A stretch of DNA of 64,000 bases, taken from positions 682,001-746,000 of the forward strand of contig NZ_JAIVAI010000001.1 of the NCBI RefSeq assembly GCF_020171525.1, in the 5' to 3' direction. The notes under the pieces are model-generated. The model saw only the letters and a program-made list of their open reading frames with translations, made no database searches and had not been told where the DNA came from. Each line of letters starts with the position of its first letter. The first letter of the stretch is position 1. This stretch comes from Halobacillus yeomjeoni. GTDB taxonomy: Bacteria > Bacillota > Bacilli > Bacillales > Halobacillaceae. Below are positions 8,353-16,798 of the stretch, piece by piece. Position numbers and translations under genes: made by a program.

Positions 8353-8907
8353 ATGGTACAGACAAAATCAGAATTAGCAAAAATTATCCGTGAGCGCCGC
8401 TCCGTAAAGAATAATTATTTGGATAAAGAGGTTCCACAAGAATTAGTAGTTGAATTGATGGAAGATGCAAAGTGGGCACCAACTCATGGTATGAGAGAGC
8501 CATGGAGGTTTATTTTTGTTCCTTCTGAAGAGAAAGAGCAATTTGTTGAGGATTTAGTGGCAACTTTCCCTCCTGATCGTCAGGAGAATCGTCGCAATTA
8601 CTTCAGTAAGCCGGCAGCATTCTTGATTGCTGTCATGAAGGAAGATCCACGTCAAAAGCAATGGGATGAAAACTTCGGTGCCATCAGCTGCTTCATTCAA
8701 AACTTCCAACTTCTGGCTTGGGAGAAACAGTTAGGAGTCGTTTGGAAAACAAACCCTCACATTTATGAACCTCAAGTCCGTGAACTGTTAGATATTCAAC
8801 CTGGTGAAAAAATTGCCGGATTCCTGCACCTTGGCTTTTTCGATGAAAAACCGAAAAGCAAAGAACGTACGCCTATTGAAGAGAAATTAACGATTTACAA
8901 GAAATAA
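8353..8907 (+). CDS. Nitroreductase-family NAD(P)H oxidoreductase
   Basis: A 184-residue FMN flavoprotein of the nitroreductase family. IRERRSVKNNY near the N-terminus binds the FMN phosphate (RRSV motif). WAPTHGMREPWRFIFV is the second FMN-contact region, and IAGFLHLGF near the C-terminus closes the fold. AGGTG spaced six bases upstream supports this ATG over a GTG nine bases earlier. Likely a soluble dimer reducing quinones or nitro compounds; the physiological substrate is unknown. Confidence 0.8.
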   Translation: MVQTKSELAKIIRERRSVKNNYLDKEVPQELVVELMEDAKWAPTHGMREPWRFIFVPSEEKEQFVEDLVATFPPDRQENRRNYFSKPAAFLIAVMKEDPRQKQWDENFGAISCFIQNFQLLAWEKQLGVVWKTNPHIYEPQVRELLDIQPGEKIAGFLHLGFFDEKPKSKERTPIEEKLTIYKK

Positions 8908-8913
8908 ATTCTA

Positions 8914-8949
8914 TGAGCACCAGCCATTACGGCTGTGCTCTATTTTTTT
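8914..8949 (+). terminator. Terminator after nitroreductase
   Basis: GAGCACCAGCC pairs with GGCTGTGCTC over ATTAC (one bulge), followed by TATTTTTTTA. Confidence 0.8.
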
Positions 8950-9018
8950 ATACTTGTAGACAGTCTGGATTCCAGCCCATACAATGAATGTAATTCTAGC
9001 TCAGGAACAGGTGAATGC

Positions 9019-9945
9019 ATGAAATCTATCTATTTGTTGTTGTTGTCCGTCATGATGGTATGGGGATTCAATGTCTCGGCTATAAAGATTCTCGTAGCAG
9101 AAATTGATCCTATTCTATTAACATCCATCAGAATCTTCACAGCTGGAGTCGGTGTATTGATTGCTCTCTCTTTTATGAAAATATTAAGACTGCCGACGAA
9201 GAAAGAATTATCAACGATTTGTTACATATTCTTATTCAATGTGGTCGCCCATCATGCTTTGATGGGGGTGGGACTTTTATATACCACGGGCGTCAATGGT
9301 GGTTTAATTGTCGGGTTAGGTCCGCTTTTGACGATGGTTTTATCTACATTTCTCCTAAGTAAAAAAGTGACGTATATAAAAGGCGCTGGATTCCTCCTAG
9401 GATTCACAGGTGTCATCATAACGACATTAGCTGGTCCTGGTGGGGTGAGTGGAATTTCAATAGGAGATCTGTTCGTTTTCTTTTCCATCGCAGCTCAAGC
9501 ATATAGCTTTATTCTGATCGGAAAACTGAATCCTTCGTTAGACCCACGTTTGCTGACAGGTTATATGCTGGTCATCGGTTCTGTTTTCATTTTTGTAATC
9601 AGTATGGTTGTAGAAACTGAACCAGCTCAAATCATTCAGTTATTCAATATGAAAATGATGGGTGTATTCTTATTCAGTGCCTTGATTTGCACCGCTTTTG
9701 GACATATGGTCTATAATTTCGCAACAAAACATGTCGGCCCAGCTGAAACAGCGATCTTCATCAATTTCAACACATTCTTCGCTATTTTGGGTGCAAGTCT
9801 ATTTCTAAAGGAATCGATATATATGGAGCATATCTTAGGCCTCTTATTCATTGTTTCGGGAGTTTTACTTGGTACAGGGGCTGTTGAATATCTCATGAAC
9901 AAGAGGAAAAGAAGACACCAGACGCTGAAAAAACAGTCCATGTAA
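9019..9945 (+). CDS. EamA/DMT-family transporter
   Basis: A 308-residue integral membrane protein with about ten predicted helices arranged as two EamA repeats. The start MKSIYLLLLSVMMVWG follows an AGGTG site; the open frame continues upstream but that stretch overlaps the preceding terminator. MMVWGFN and the C-terminal pair GPAETAIF/GASLFLKE are typical drug/metabolite exporter signatures. It ends in a basic tail. Substrate unknown. It may be cotranscribed with the SRPBCC gene 40 bp downstream. Confidence 0.85.
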   Translation: MKSIYLLLLSVMMVWGFNVSAIKILVAEIDPILLTSIRIFTAGVGVLIALSFMKILRLPTKKELSTICYIFLFNVVAHHALMGVGLLYTTGVNGGLIVGLGPLLTMVLSTFLLSKKVTYIKGAGFLLGFTGVIITTLAGPGGVSGISIGDLFVFFSIAAQAYSFILIGKLNPSLDPRLLTGYMLVIGSVFIFVISMVVETEPAQIIQLFNMKMMGVFLFSALICTAFGHMVYNFATKHVGPAETAIFINFNTFFAILGASLFLKESIYMEHILGLLFIVSGVLLGTGAVEYLMNKRKRRHQTLKKQSM

Positions 9946-9984
9946 TTTCATGCTATGATTATAAAGTGGGAGGGGATGAAAATC

Positions 9985-10437
9985 ATGGAATTTGTTTATA
10001 AAACTTACATAATTTCTACTGTCGATGAAGTATGGAAAGCTCTGACTGAAGGCGATATGACTGAACAGTATTTCTTTGGACGACGTGTGCATTCTGATTG
10101 GGAAGAAGGATCGAAGGTCACATTTTTTACACCATCCGGATCGCTGGATGTTGAGGGTACACTTAAAATTGTTAAGCCTGAGCAGCACTTGTCTTATTCT
10201 TGGCTGCATGCATCGGAAAAAGATCGTAAAAAAGAAACTGTCGTACACTTCTATTTAAAACCTATTGAAAATGCTGTTCGATTGACTTTGGTTCATGAGG
10301 GATTGAATCCTGGTGATTTTTGTGACGACCCTGACACCTTTTATGGATTGAATAATGGCTGGCCCGCTATTTTAAGTAACATGAAGAGTTTAATTGAAAC
10401 GGGTGAAACACTCACTGCCATGAACCTTGATGATTAG
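9985..10437 (+). CDS. SRPBCC/AHSA1-like domain protein
   Basis: A 150-residue START-like protein. MEFVYKTYIISTVDEVWKALTEG begins with the beta-alpha entry typical of AHSA1-type proteins (shown here in parts: STVDEVWKALTE, TEQYFFG). SYSW and RLTLVHEGL are in the usual strand positions, and NGWPAILSNMKSLIETG is the long C-terminal helix lining the ligand pocket. GGGAGGGG lies nine bases upstream of this ATG; two earlier ATGs are too close or lack a site. No function beyond probable ligand binding can be assigned. Confidence 0.75.
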   Translation: MEFVYKTYIISTVDEVWKALTEGDMTEQYFFGRRVHSDWEEGSKVTFFTPSGSLDVEGTLKIVKPEQHLSYSWLHASEKDRKKETVVHFYLKPIENAVRLTLVHEGLNPGDFCDDPDTFYGLNNGWPAILSNMKSLIETGETLTAMNLDD

Positions 10438-10509
10438 TTCTCCATCAAAGGAATCTTGAAATATTTGAAGAATAGTAAAGTTAGATGGAAAATCAAGGAG
10501 GGTGTTTCT

Positions 10510-10932
10510 ATGGGATATGAACCAAAAACAAAGCCTACTGATCATAGTGTCGAGGAATTCATCGAAAATGTAAATCATGAGAAGAAAAAAGAAGATGCTT
10601 ACAGACTATTGGATATATTCACAGAGACTTCAGGCTATGAGGCGAAAATGTGGGGACCAAGTATCATCGGCTTTGGCTCTTACCATTACGTTTATGAATC
10701 AGGTCATGAAGGGGATGCTCCACTCATAGGTTTTTCACCAAGAAAAGCGAATATCAGTCTGTATTTTCCCGCAGATGATCCTAAAAGAGAAACTTTTCTA
10801 GAGAAGCTTGGAAAACATAAGACTGGGAAATCATGTGTTTATATCAATAAAGTCGATGACATTGATGTAGAGGTCATGAAAAATATGATTCAGCATTCCA
10901 TCGAACATCTAAAAGAAAAGTACCCTGGTTGA
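10510..10932 (+). CDS. DUF1801-domain protein
   Basis: A 140-residue cytosolic protein. VEEFIENVNHEKKKEDAY, YEAKMWGPSIIGFGSYHY in pieces (KMWGPSIIGFG) and ISLYF, then KHKTGKSCVYINKVDDID, follow the DUF1801 (YdhG-like) pattern. The domain is structurally related to the frataxin-like/Hpr fold group, with no settled function. The AAGGAGG site fixes the start at MGYEPKTK. It is followed after 18 bp by a small membrane protein gene and is probably cotranscribed with it. Confidence 0.75.
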   Translation: MGYEPKTKPTDHSVEEFIENVNHEKKKEDAYRLLDIFTETSGYEAKMWGPSIIGFGSYHYVYESGHEGDAPLIGFSPRKANISLYFPADDPKRETFLEKLGKHKTGKSCVYINKVDDIDVEVMKNMIQHSIEHLKEKYPG

Positions 10933-10950
10933 TAAGGAGGTAATTAAAGT

Positions 10951-11262
10951 ATGCCTATGGAGCAGGAAGTCTACCCCATGCTGGTGGGAGGCTTTGTTGC
11001 GTTCATGAGTATCGCAATGATTGTAGTCATTTATTTAAGGATCAAAAGAAAACGAAGGGCGTACAACTGGTTCCTCACCCATTTATTATTCTTTTCAGCA
11101 GCCGGTTATTTTCTACTAAAGGCTATGGCTGTACCCTCCGGTGAAGTGATGTCTTCCGAGCAAGCATCCATTCACTTGGGGCAGGCCGGACTTTTATGGG
11201 CTGTAAGTATGGTTTGTCTAATGGGTGGTTTTTTGAAAGCAGGGTCCACTGAGAGTAGATAG
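10951..11262 (+). CDS. Small membrane protein, three helices
   Basis: A 103-residue protein not recognised by family. Three hydrophobic stretches are visible (residues about 10-28, 42-60, 78-96), with the basic loop RIKRKRR between the first two, predicting that loop to be cytoplasmic. AAGGAGG is well placed. It follows the DUF1801 gene and is followed by a long perfect hairpin. Confidence 0.65.
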   Translation: MPMEQEVYPMLVGGFVAFMSIAMIVVIYLRIKRKRRAYNWFLTHLLFFSAAGYFLLKAMAVPSGEVMSSEQASIHLGQAGLLWAVSMVCLMGGFLKAGSTESR

Positions 11263-11272
11263 TCCAGTAAAC

Positions 11273-11317
11273 ATAAACAAAGAACGCTTCCTTCCAGTGG
11301 ACGCGTTCTTTGTTTAT
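11273..11317. terminator. Long perfect inverted repeat, probable terminator
   Basis: ATAAACAAAGAACG pairs perfectly with CGTTCTTTGTTTAT across 17 bases. The downstream T run is weak, but the position between two plus-strand genes fits termination. It ends about 40 bp before the next start codon, so it could also form a hairpin in that gene's leader. Confidence 0.6.
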
Positions 11318-11359
11318 ATCAATCTTTATGGAATAAAATATAAAGTAGGAGACTGGTTT

Positions 11360-12139
11360 ATGAAGTATGCGATTTCTGTCACAGATACAAAAAAAGTTAA
11401 TGAAATTGAAGACAAAGGAAAACAAGTATTAAACGCTTTGAATGAATATATTCCAAAACTTGAGCAGTTGACTAAGGTTGAACAACCAAGGGGGATGGTA
11501 TTCCACGATTTTTCCTCTGCAACAGAACTCTATTCTGAAATTCCTATTCCAGCTTATACATCAAGAGATTTGATTCATTTGAACCCAGAGCCTTCCGTTT
11601 GGAAAGAGATTTTCTTTTCAACAGTAGTCCCAGAAAAAATGGGCGAGGTTTATGATTATTATAGTGAAACAAATGTAAGAGAAGTTGCTATGATCGCAGC
11701 TCATGAATGGACCCACCATGCAGAGTTCTTCCACGATGATTTTGAAGGTGATGAAGAGAACATGTGGTTTGAGGAAGGAATGTGTGAGTACATTCCGAGA
11801 ACGTTCATGCTGGATGAGCAGGAACGAGTACGTTTGAGCCGCGTAGAATATGAACTTATTCAATTTTACAAGTCTGAGTTTGGTGAATACCCATTAGTAA
11901 ACTTCGGACAGGCTGGATATCGGATGGGCAATAATGAGTCTTTCACAGCTGCTTTCTATGATTATTGGAGAAGTGCCTGGGTGGTGGAACGCCTGGTCGA
12001 GGATTATTTTGATGGAAGTCTCACACCCTTGATTCAACTCTATCAATCTTGGGATCAGTCGCAGCCGCTTCACGACTTTTTTATCGAAGAGCTGCATATA
12101 AGTGATCACACTGCACGTGAACTATGGTTAAAAAGGTAG
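11360..12139 (+). CDS. Gluzincin-like metalloprotease domain protein
   Basis: A 259-residue protein without a signal peptide. The zinc motif HEWTH (HExxH) lies in IAAHEWTHHAEFF, about residue 116 onward, and is followed about 20 residues later by WFEEGMCEYI, giving the third ligand Glu of the gluzincin pattern (HExxH...E). FYDYWRSAWVVERL and a C-terminal PLIQLYQSWDQ region resemble the helical tail of minigluzincins and peptidase-MA-like proteins. An AGGAG site fixes the start MKYAISVTD. Activity and substrate are inferred from the motif only. Confidence 0.7.
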   Translation: MKYAISVTDTKKVNEIEDKGKQVLNALNEYIPKLEQLTKVEQPRGMVFHDFSSATELYSEIPIPAYTSRDLIHLNPEPSVWKEIFFSTVVPEKMGEVYDYYSETNVREVAMIAAHEWTHHAEFFHDDFEGDEENMWFEEGMCEYIPRTFMLDEQERVRLSRVEYELIQFYKSEFGEYPLVNFGQAGYRMGNNESFTAAFYDYWRSAWVVERLVEDYFDGSLTPLIQLYQSWDQSQPLHDFFIEELHISDHTARELWLKR

Positions 12140-12219
12140 TCCATAGGGACAAAACGATAGACAATCCTTCGCAGGTCGTTTTACTATAGAGATACATATG
12201 TTCGTAAAGGAGACTTGAT

Positions 12220-13137
12220 ATGAATTTTGTGGCACTGGATTTTGAGACCGCCAACTCTTCCAGAGGAAGTGTTTGCTCAATCGGCCTTGTAGAATATGAA
12301 AATGGAAGATTAAAAGACGAGTACTACCGCTTGGTCAAACCGAAAAAGAATTTCTTCGCTGCGGTCAATGTAAGTATACATGGGATCACGAAGCAGGATG
12401 TCGCTGATGCCCATGAATTCGACGTTTTGTGGGAGCAGGAAATTCAAGATCGTCTTGAGGGTAAGTTTTTGATTGCTCACAATGCTCAATTCGATATGGG
12501 TGTCCTGCGTTCTGTATTGGATCTATATGATCTGCCTTATCCGATGCTCGCTTATAACTGCACGTTGAATATCTCTAAAAAAACGTGGACGCTACACCGA
12601 TACAACTTAAAAGCAGTCTCGGATCATCTTGGTATTCAGTTCGATCATCACCATGCTTTGGATGATGCAAGAGCAGCCGCTCACATTTTTCTGCATGCCG
12701 CCAATCACTTGGAAGCGTCAGATGCAAAAGAATTGGTGGATAAAACAGGTACCATCAACGGAATGATGTACGATAAGGGATATGAACCTGCTCGCCTTAA
12801 TAAAGGGAAACGTGCAAGAAAACCTGTGGCCAAGACCTTTACTGCAGCCACCACTGAATTTGACCAATCGCATCCCTATTACGGTGCATCCGTTGTTTTT
12901 ACTGGAAAGTTAAAAAGCTTAAAGCGTGAAGAAGCGATTCAACATGTCATAGATGCCGGCGGGCGTTGGCAGACAAACGTTGAATCAACGACCAATTTTG
13001 TCGTCGTCGGGCCTGGTGTTTATGAGAATTATATGAATGGCAAAAAAACAAGCAAATTAGAACGTGCGGAGATGTTACTGAGTCAGGGTCATTCAATCGA
13101 AATCGTATCCGAAGACCAATTCATGAATAAGTTATAA
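12220..13137 (+). CDS. DEDDh exonuclease with C-terminal BRCT domain
   Basis: A 305-residue DnaQ-like protein. The exonuclease domain (1-165) carries the metal ligands in order: DFETAN (D7, E9), HNAQFDMGVL, and HHALDDARAAA with the DEDDh histidine. A linker (about 170-220) leads to a BRCT domain (about 222-305) with SVVFTGKL, GGRWQTNVESTTNFVVVG and the conserved late Trp replaced in a weaker context. The same arrangement exists in DnaQ-BRCT proteins of Firmicutes and suggests DNA repair or proofreading work. A half LexA-like sequence (ATATGTTCG) lies upstream, too weak to call. Confidence 0.85.
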   Translation: MNFVALDFETANSSRGSVCSIGLVEYENGRLKDEYYRLVKPKKNFFAAVNVSIHGITKQDVADAHEFDVLWEQEIQDRLEGKFLIAHNAQFDMGVLRSVLDLYDLPYPMLAYNCTLNISKKTWTLHRYNLKAVSDHLGIQFDHHHALDDARAAAHIFLHAANHLEASDAKELVDKTGTINGMMYDKGYEPARLNKGKRARKPVAKTFTAATTEFDQSHPYYGASVVFTGKLKSLKREEAIQHVIDAGGRWQTNVESTTNFVVVGPGVYENYMNGKKTSKLERAEMLLSQGHSIEIVSEDQFMNKL

Positions 13138-13171
13138 AAAAGATCATCTGCATTCAGATGATCTTTTTTTA
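13135..13171. terminator. Bidirectional terminator
   Basis: AAAAAGATCATCTG pairs perfectly with CAGATGATCTTTTT over CATT. It sits between the convergent exonuclease and YiiX-like genes. Confidence 0.9.
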
Positions 13172-13735
13172 TAGTCCTTTTGCCTTGATCTTTAAATATC
13201 GACGGTCTTTTAAGAGTTCTGGGTGGATCGCTCTTGCATGTGGTGAATAAGAACCTAGATTTATCCCTGAGCCATAATAATAAGCCTGCCAGACAATTTT
13301 CGTACAGTATTGTTCATGCCAGTCGAACCCTAAAGGCGTCATGACTCGATAAACTGCTCGGGGATAGGCATCATATAATGCATCTAAAAAACTTGCTGTG
13401 TTTCTACCGACATCGGATTCAACAGGTGAAAAAATCGTTATCGATCTGAATTTTTGAAAGTATGCGGGTACTTCGTCTAATGCCAGGCCGGCTGGTATGG
13501 AATGCACAACTTTTAAATTTCCATTGACGATGCCGACATGTCCGACATACTTCGATTCACTTTTTCCAATGGGAGTAAACAACAAATCCCCCGGTTCTAT
13601 TTCAATGTCTGTCCCAGGGTAAAAAGAACCATTTGGGAGTTGGACATTTGAACGCATCCTTGTCGGGGTGATTTTAGATTGAATACCGATCAAACAAAAT
13701 AGTAAAAACAAAACTCCAGCAGCAATTCTTTTCAT
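13169..13735 (-). CDS. YiiX-like permuted NlpC/P60 (papain-fold) protein
   Basis: A 188-residue protein with an N-terminal hydrophobic signal/anchor (MKRIAAGVLFLLFCLIG). The mature part has GDLLFTPIG, then the catalytic-type His in YVGHVGIVNG (about residue 85), and later the Cys in EQYCTKIVWQAY (about residue 146). His before Cys is the circularly permuted order of the YiiX/YebB class of papain-like amidases or lipid hydrolases. Likely exported or anchored outside. Substrate unknown: cell-wall peptides or lipids are possible. Confidence 0.75.
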   Translation of the reverse strand: MKRIAAGVLFLLFCLIGIQSKITPTRMRSNVQLPNGSFYPGTDIEIEPGDLLFTPIGKSESKYVGHVGIVNGNLKVVHSIPAGLALDEVPAYFQKFRSITIFSPVESDVGRNTASFLDALYDAYPRAVYRVMTPLGFDWHEQYCTKIVWQAYYYGSGINLGSYSPHARAIHPELLKDRRYLKIKAKGL

Positions 13736-13795
13736 AAATTCCTTCCCACCATTTCAATTTACCTTACACATCATTATTTTATATGAAGATCCCTC

Positions 13796-13838
13796 ATTCA
13801 TTCAAAAATTGTATATTCAAATGAATTTTTGAATGAAT
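13796..13838. promoter_or_regulatory. CadC/ArsR-type operator
   Basis: ATTCATTCAAAAATT and its exact reverse complement AATTTTTGAATGAAT flank a 13-bp spacer that itself holds ATTCAAATG, so several overlapping ATTCAA/TTGAAT half-sites occur. TTCAAA-type inverted repeats are typical ArsR/SmtB operators. It abuts the cadCA promoter. Confidence 0.75.
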
Positions 13839-13841
13839 TGG

Positions 13842-13870
13842 TTGACCCTTTGGTGAACAGAGCATACACT
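13842..13870 (+). promoter_or_regulatory. Promoter of cadCA
   Basis: TTGACC (-35) and TACACT (-10) are separated by 17 bp. The palindromic operator lies immediately upstream. Confidence 0.65.
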
Positions 13871-13913
13871 ATAAATAAACATTCAAACAAACATAAGAAT
13901 GAGGGTTGTATAT

Positions 13914-14288
13914 ATGACGAACCAGAATATGAAGGCGAAATCCACAGATACATGTGATACATTTTGTTACGATGAAGAAGTCGTACAGCGAGTCCAACCT
14001 AAAATGGATGAAGTCCTTGGGGTAGAATTGATTTTCAAGGCGTTATCAGACGCGACCAGATTAAAAATCGCTTATGCACTTACTCTGGAGAAAGAACTGT
14101 GTGTATGTGACGTAGCGAATATCATCCAGTCCACTACTGCTACAGCATCACATCATTTAAGATTGTTAAGGAATATGAAACTTGCCAAATATAGAAAAGA
14201 AGGAAAGATGGTCTTTTACTCTTTAGCCGACGAGCATGTCCATCAGCTTGTTTCTATTGCGATGGCCCATGCTTATGAAGAAGAGTAA
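13914..14288 (+). CDS. cadC: Metal-sensing ArsR-family repressor CadC
   Basis: A 124-residue winged-helix repressor. The N-terminal pair of cysteines in DTCDTFCYDEE and the ELCVCD motif in the alpha-3 region together form the soft-metal (Cd/Pb/Zn) site of CadC. TATASHHLRLLRNM is the recognition helix region. D and H residues in ADEHVHQLVSIAMAHAYEEE can form the alpha-5 zinc site. GAGGG spaced eight bases upstream favours the start at MTNQNMK over an ATG five codons earlier. It is followed after 12 bp by cadA, forming a two-gene operon under the palindromic operator upstream. Confidence 0.9.
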   Translation: MTNQNMKAKSTDTCDTFCYDEEVVQRVQPKMDEVLGVELIFKALSDATRLKIAYALTLEKELCVCDVANIIQSTTATASHHLRLLRNMKLAKYRKEGKMVFYSLADEHVHQLVSIAMAHAYEEE

Positions 14289-14300
14289 AGGAGGGGAAAC

Positions 14301-16715
14301 ATGGATGAGACTAATGTGAATTCATGCTGTAATAAAAACGAACAAGAAAATGAATCTACTCAAAATAAAGAGGGGTCATGTTGTAGTGTACCGAAAGAAA
14401 CTGCAGATCAGCCCTCTCATTTTCAGAAGTTTACCATTCAAGGAATGGATTGCCCTTCGTGTGCGGAGACACTTGAAAAAGGATTAAGCAAGATTCAAGG
14501 AGTCGGAGATATACAAGTAAGTTATGCAAGCGCGAAACTTTCTTTGAAGAAAGACTCTTCTGTCCATACAAATAAAATCACTGAAGAAGTGAAAAAATTG
14601 GGTTTTTCCGCTTTTCCAGTACTCTCAAATACCATGCAGACATACAAAATCGAGGGGATGGACTGCAGTTCGTGTGCACAGACGCTGGAAAATCATTTAA
14701 ACAAAAACCCTGATGTCCAGGAAGTCCGCGTCAACTTTTCAACAGGAAAAATGAAGATCGATCATCGGACGACGGTGGAAAAAATCAAAAAAGAAGTGAA
14801 ACGGTCAGGATTTACCGCTCATTTAGATGAGAAATTACAGGAGGATGCCAACACTTCTAAATTTAAAAAAGAAGTCAATACCATTTTTTCGGGTTTGTTA
14901 TTAGCCATTGGGTTTGCATTAAGCTTCACTCCTGTACCTGAATGGATCAGTATCGCCGCCTACGCTGGTGCCATACTCACCGGTGGATTCAAACCTGCCC
15001 GGAGTGCTTTTTACGCGATAAAAAGTAAGTCGTTGGACATGAATGTATTGATGGCTTCCGCAGCTATCGGTGCCGCTCTTATCGGTGAATGGTTCGAGGG
15101 AGCTATGGTCGTCTGGCTTTTTGCTCTAGGAAACACATTACAGGACCGCTCGTTGGAACGAACGAGAGAATCGATCAGAAGCCTGGTAAACCTCACTCCC
15201 TCAGAAGCGACAGTCAAAAGAGGGGATCAGTGGGTTCAAATGCCGGTGGAGAACATATCAATCGAATCTACTGTCCTCATCAAGGCTGGCGATAAGATCC
15301 CCGTTGATGGAACGGTGATGAAAGGATTCTCCAGTGTCAACCAGGCACCTATTACAGGTGAATCGATTCCTGTAGATAAACATACTGATGATCCTGTTTA
15401 TGCCGGAACGATTAACGAGAGTGGATCTTTAGAAGTCACCGTTACAAAAAAGGCAGAAGATACGACCATTGCAAAAATCATCCACTTAGTAGAAGAAGCA
15501 CAAGAAAAGAAAGCTCCGACACAGGCATTCATCGATCGTTTTGCAAATGTTTATACACCGATCGTTTTCGGGTTGGCTTTATCCATTATGATTCTCCCAC
15601 CTTTGCTGGGCTTTGGATCCTGGGGAGATTGGTTTTATAAAGGCCTTGCCCTTCTTGTAGTGGCATGCCCGTGTGCTTTGGTCATTTCCACTCCGGTAGC
15701 CATCGTTTCGGCCATCGGCAATGCTGCCAGGAACGGTGTTTTGATCAAGGGGGGGACCTTTTTAGAAAAGGCAGGCACGATTACAGCCATCGCTTTTGAT
15801 AAAACGGGGACACTGACCGAAGGAAAACCGAAAGTCTCGCACGTCATTCCGGTGGAGACCGATCCGACGGAGCTTTTACGTATTGTCCGGACATTAGAAG
15901 ACCATTCCAACCATCCTATTGCACGTGCCATCATAGAGTATACGAATGAAAGAAACATTTCATCCGTTGAAGCTGATGATTTTGCAACGATTGCTGGTAA
16001 AGGCGTTCAAGCTACTATAGAAGGCGAAGGATATTTTGCAGGGAAACCTGGCTTATTCAGAGACCACAAAGTCAATTTAAGCCACGTGGCCGAACATATA
16101 GAGTCTCTGGAAAAACAAGGGGAGACATTAATATTGGTAGGCACACGAAACCGCCTCATGGGAATCATCTCAGTGGCAGATTCCATCCGTGCCATCACTG
16201 TCAACGCCATACAAACCCTTAAAGGGATCGGAATCAATGAATCCGTCATGTTAACGGGGGACCATGAAGGAACCGCTGAGAAAATTGCTGGAGAAGCTGG
16301 GATTGACCGTTACTTTGCAGGGTTACTGCCCGAAGATAAAGTCACTTCAGTGAAAACTTTGCAGAAGGAAGGAAAACAGGTGGCGATGGTTGGAGATGGA
16401 ATCAATGATGCACCAGCCCTTGCGACTTCCGATCTTGGAATTGCTATGGGCGGAGCAGGAACTGATACCGCCATGGAAACTGCCGATATCGTTCTCATGG
16501 CAGATAATTTAGAGAAACTTCCCTATACCGTCCGGTTAAGCAGGAAGGCACTTGCGATTATCAAACAAAATATTTGGTTTTCCATACTGACCAAGGTCGC
16601 TGCATTGGTTCTTATCTTTCCCGGTCTGTTGACGCTGTGGATGGCCGTCCTTGCTGATACCGGCGCAGCACTTATCGTAATTTTGAACAGCATGAGGTTG
16701 ATAAGGCAGAAATAA
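14301..16715 (+). CDS. cadA: Cd/Zn/Pb-exporting P1B-type ATPase CadA
   Basis: An 804-residue P-type ATPase. The N-terminus is cysteine-rich (SCCNK and GSCCS), then come two heavy-metal-associated domains with CxxC motifs at C51/C54 (GMDCPSC) and C122/C125 (GMDCSSC). The intramembrane metal site is CPC at 456-458 (VACPCAL). D500 in DKTGT is the phosphorylated aspartate, with TGES in the actuator domain and GDGINDAPAL in the hinge. This is the architecture of divalent soft-metal exporters rather than copper pumps. It exports metal from cytosol to outside and is coupled with CadC. An AAGGAGGGG site and a terminator bound the gene. Confidence 0.95.
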   Translation: MDETNVNSCCNKNEQENESTQNKEGSCCSVPKETADQPSHFQKFTIQGMDCPSCAETLEKGLSKIQGVGDIQVSYASAKLSLKKDSSVHTNKITEEVKKLGFSAFPVLSNTMQTYKIEGMDCSSCAQTLENHLNKNPDVQEVRVNFSTGKMKIDHRTTVEKIKKEVKRSGFTAHLDEKLQEDANTSKFKKEVNTIFSGLLLAIGFALSFTPVPEWISIAAYAGAILTGGFKPARSAFYAIKSKSLDMNVLMASAAIGAALIGEWFEGAMVVWLFALGNTLQDRSLERTRESIRSLVNLTPSEATVKRGDQWVQMPVENISIESTVLIKAGDKIPVDGTVMKGFSSVNQAPITGESIPVDKHTDDPVYAGTINESGSLEVTVTKKAEDTTIAKIIHLVEEAQEKKAPTQAFIDRFANVYTPIVFGLALSIMILPPLLGFGSWGDWFYKGLALLVVACPCALVISTPVAIVSAIGNAARNGVLIKGGTFLEKAGTITAIAFDKTGTLTEGKPKVSHVIPVETDPTELLRIVRTLEDHSNHPIARAIIEYTNERNISSVEADDFATIAGKGVQATIEGEGYFAGKPGLFRDHKVNLSHVAEHIESLEKQGETLILVGTRNRLMGIISVADSIRAITVNAIQTLKGIGINESVMLTGDHEGTAEKIAGEAGIDRYFAGLLPEDKVTSVKTLQKEGKQVAMVGDGINDAPALATSDLGIAMGGAGTDTAMETADIVLMADNLEKLPYTVRLSRKALAIIKQNIWFSILTKVAALVLIFPGLLTLWMAVLADTGAALIVILNSMRLIRQK

Positions 16716-16744
16716 AGAGGCATGATTGCCTCTTTATTTTTTTG
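16710..16744 (+). terminator. Terminator after cadA
   Basis: AATAAAGAGGCA pairs with TGCCTCTTTATT over TGAT, followed by a T run. It overlaps the last codons of cadA. Confidence 0.9.
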
Positions 16745-16798
16745 AGAGTTTCAAGGGAATGGTAAAATGGATATATGCCTTAAAGAGGGGGTGTCCGT

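Noticed and set aside
12190-12210. LexA box before the exonuclease-BRCT gene
   Set aside because: Only one half-site (ATATGTTCG) is good; the other half lacks GAAC.
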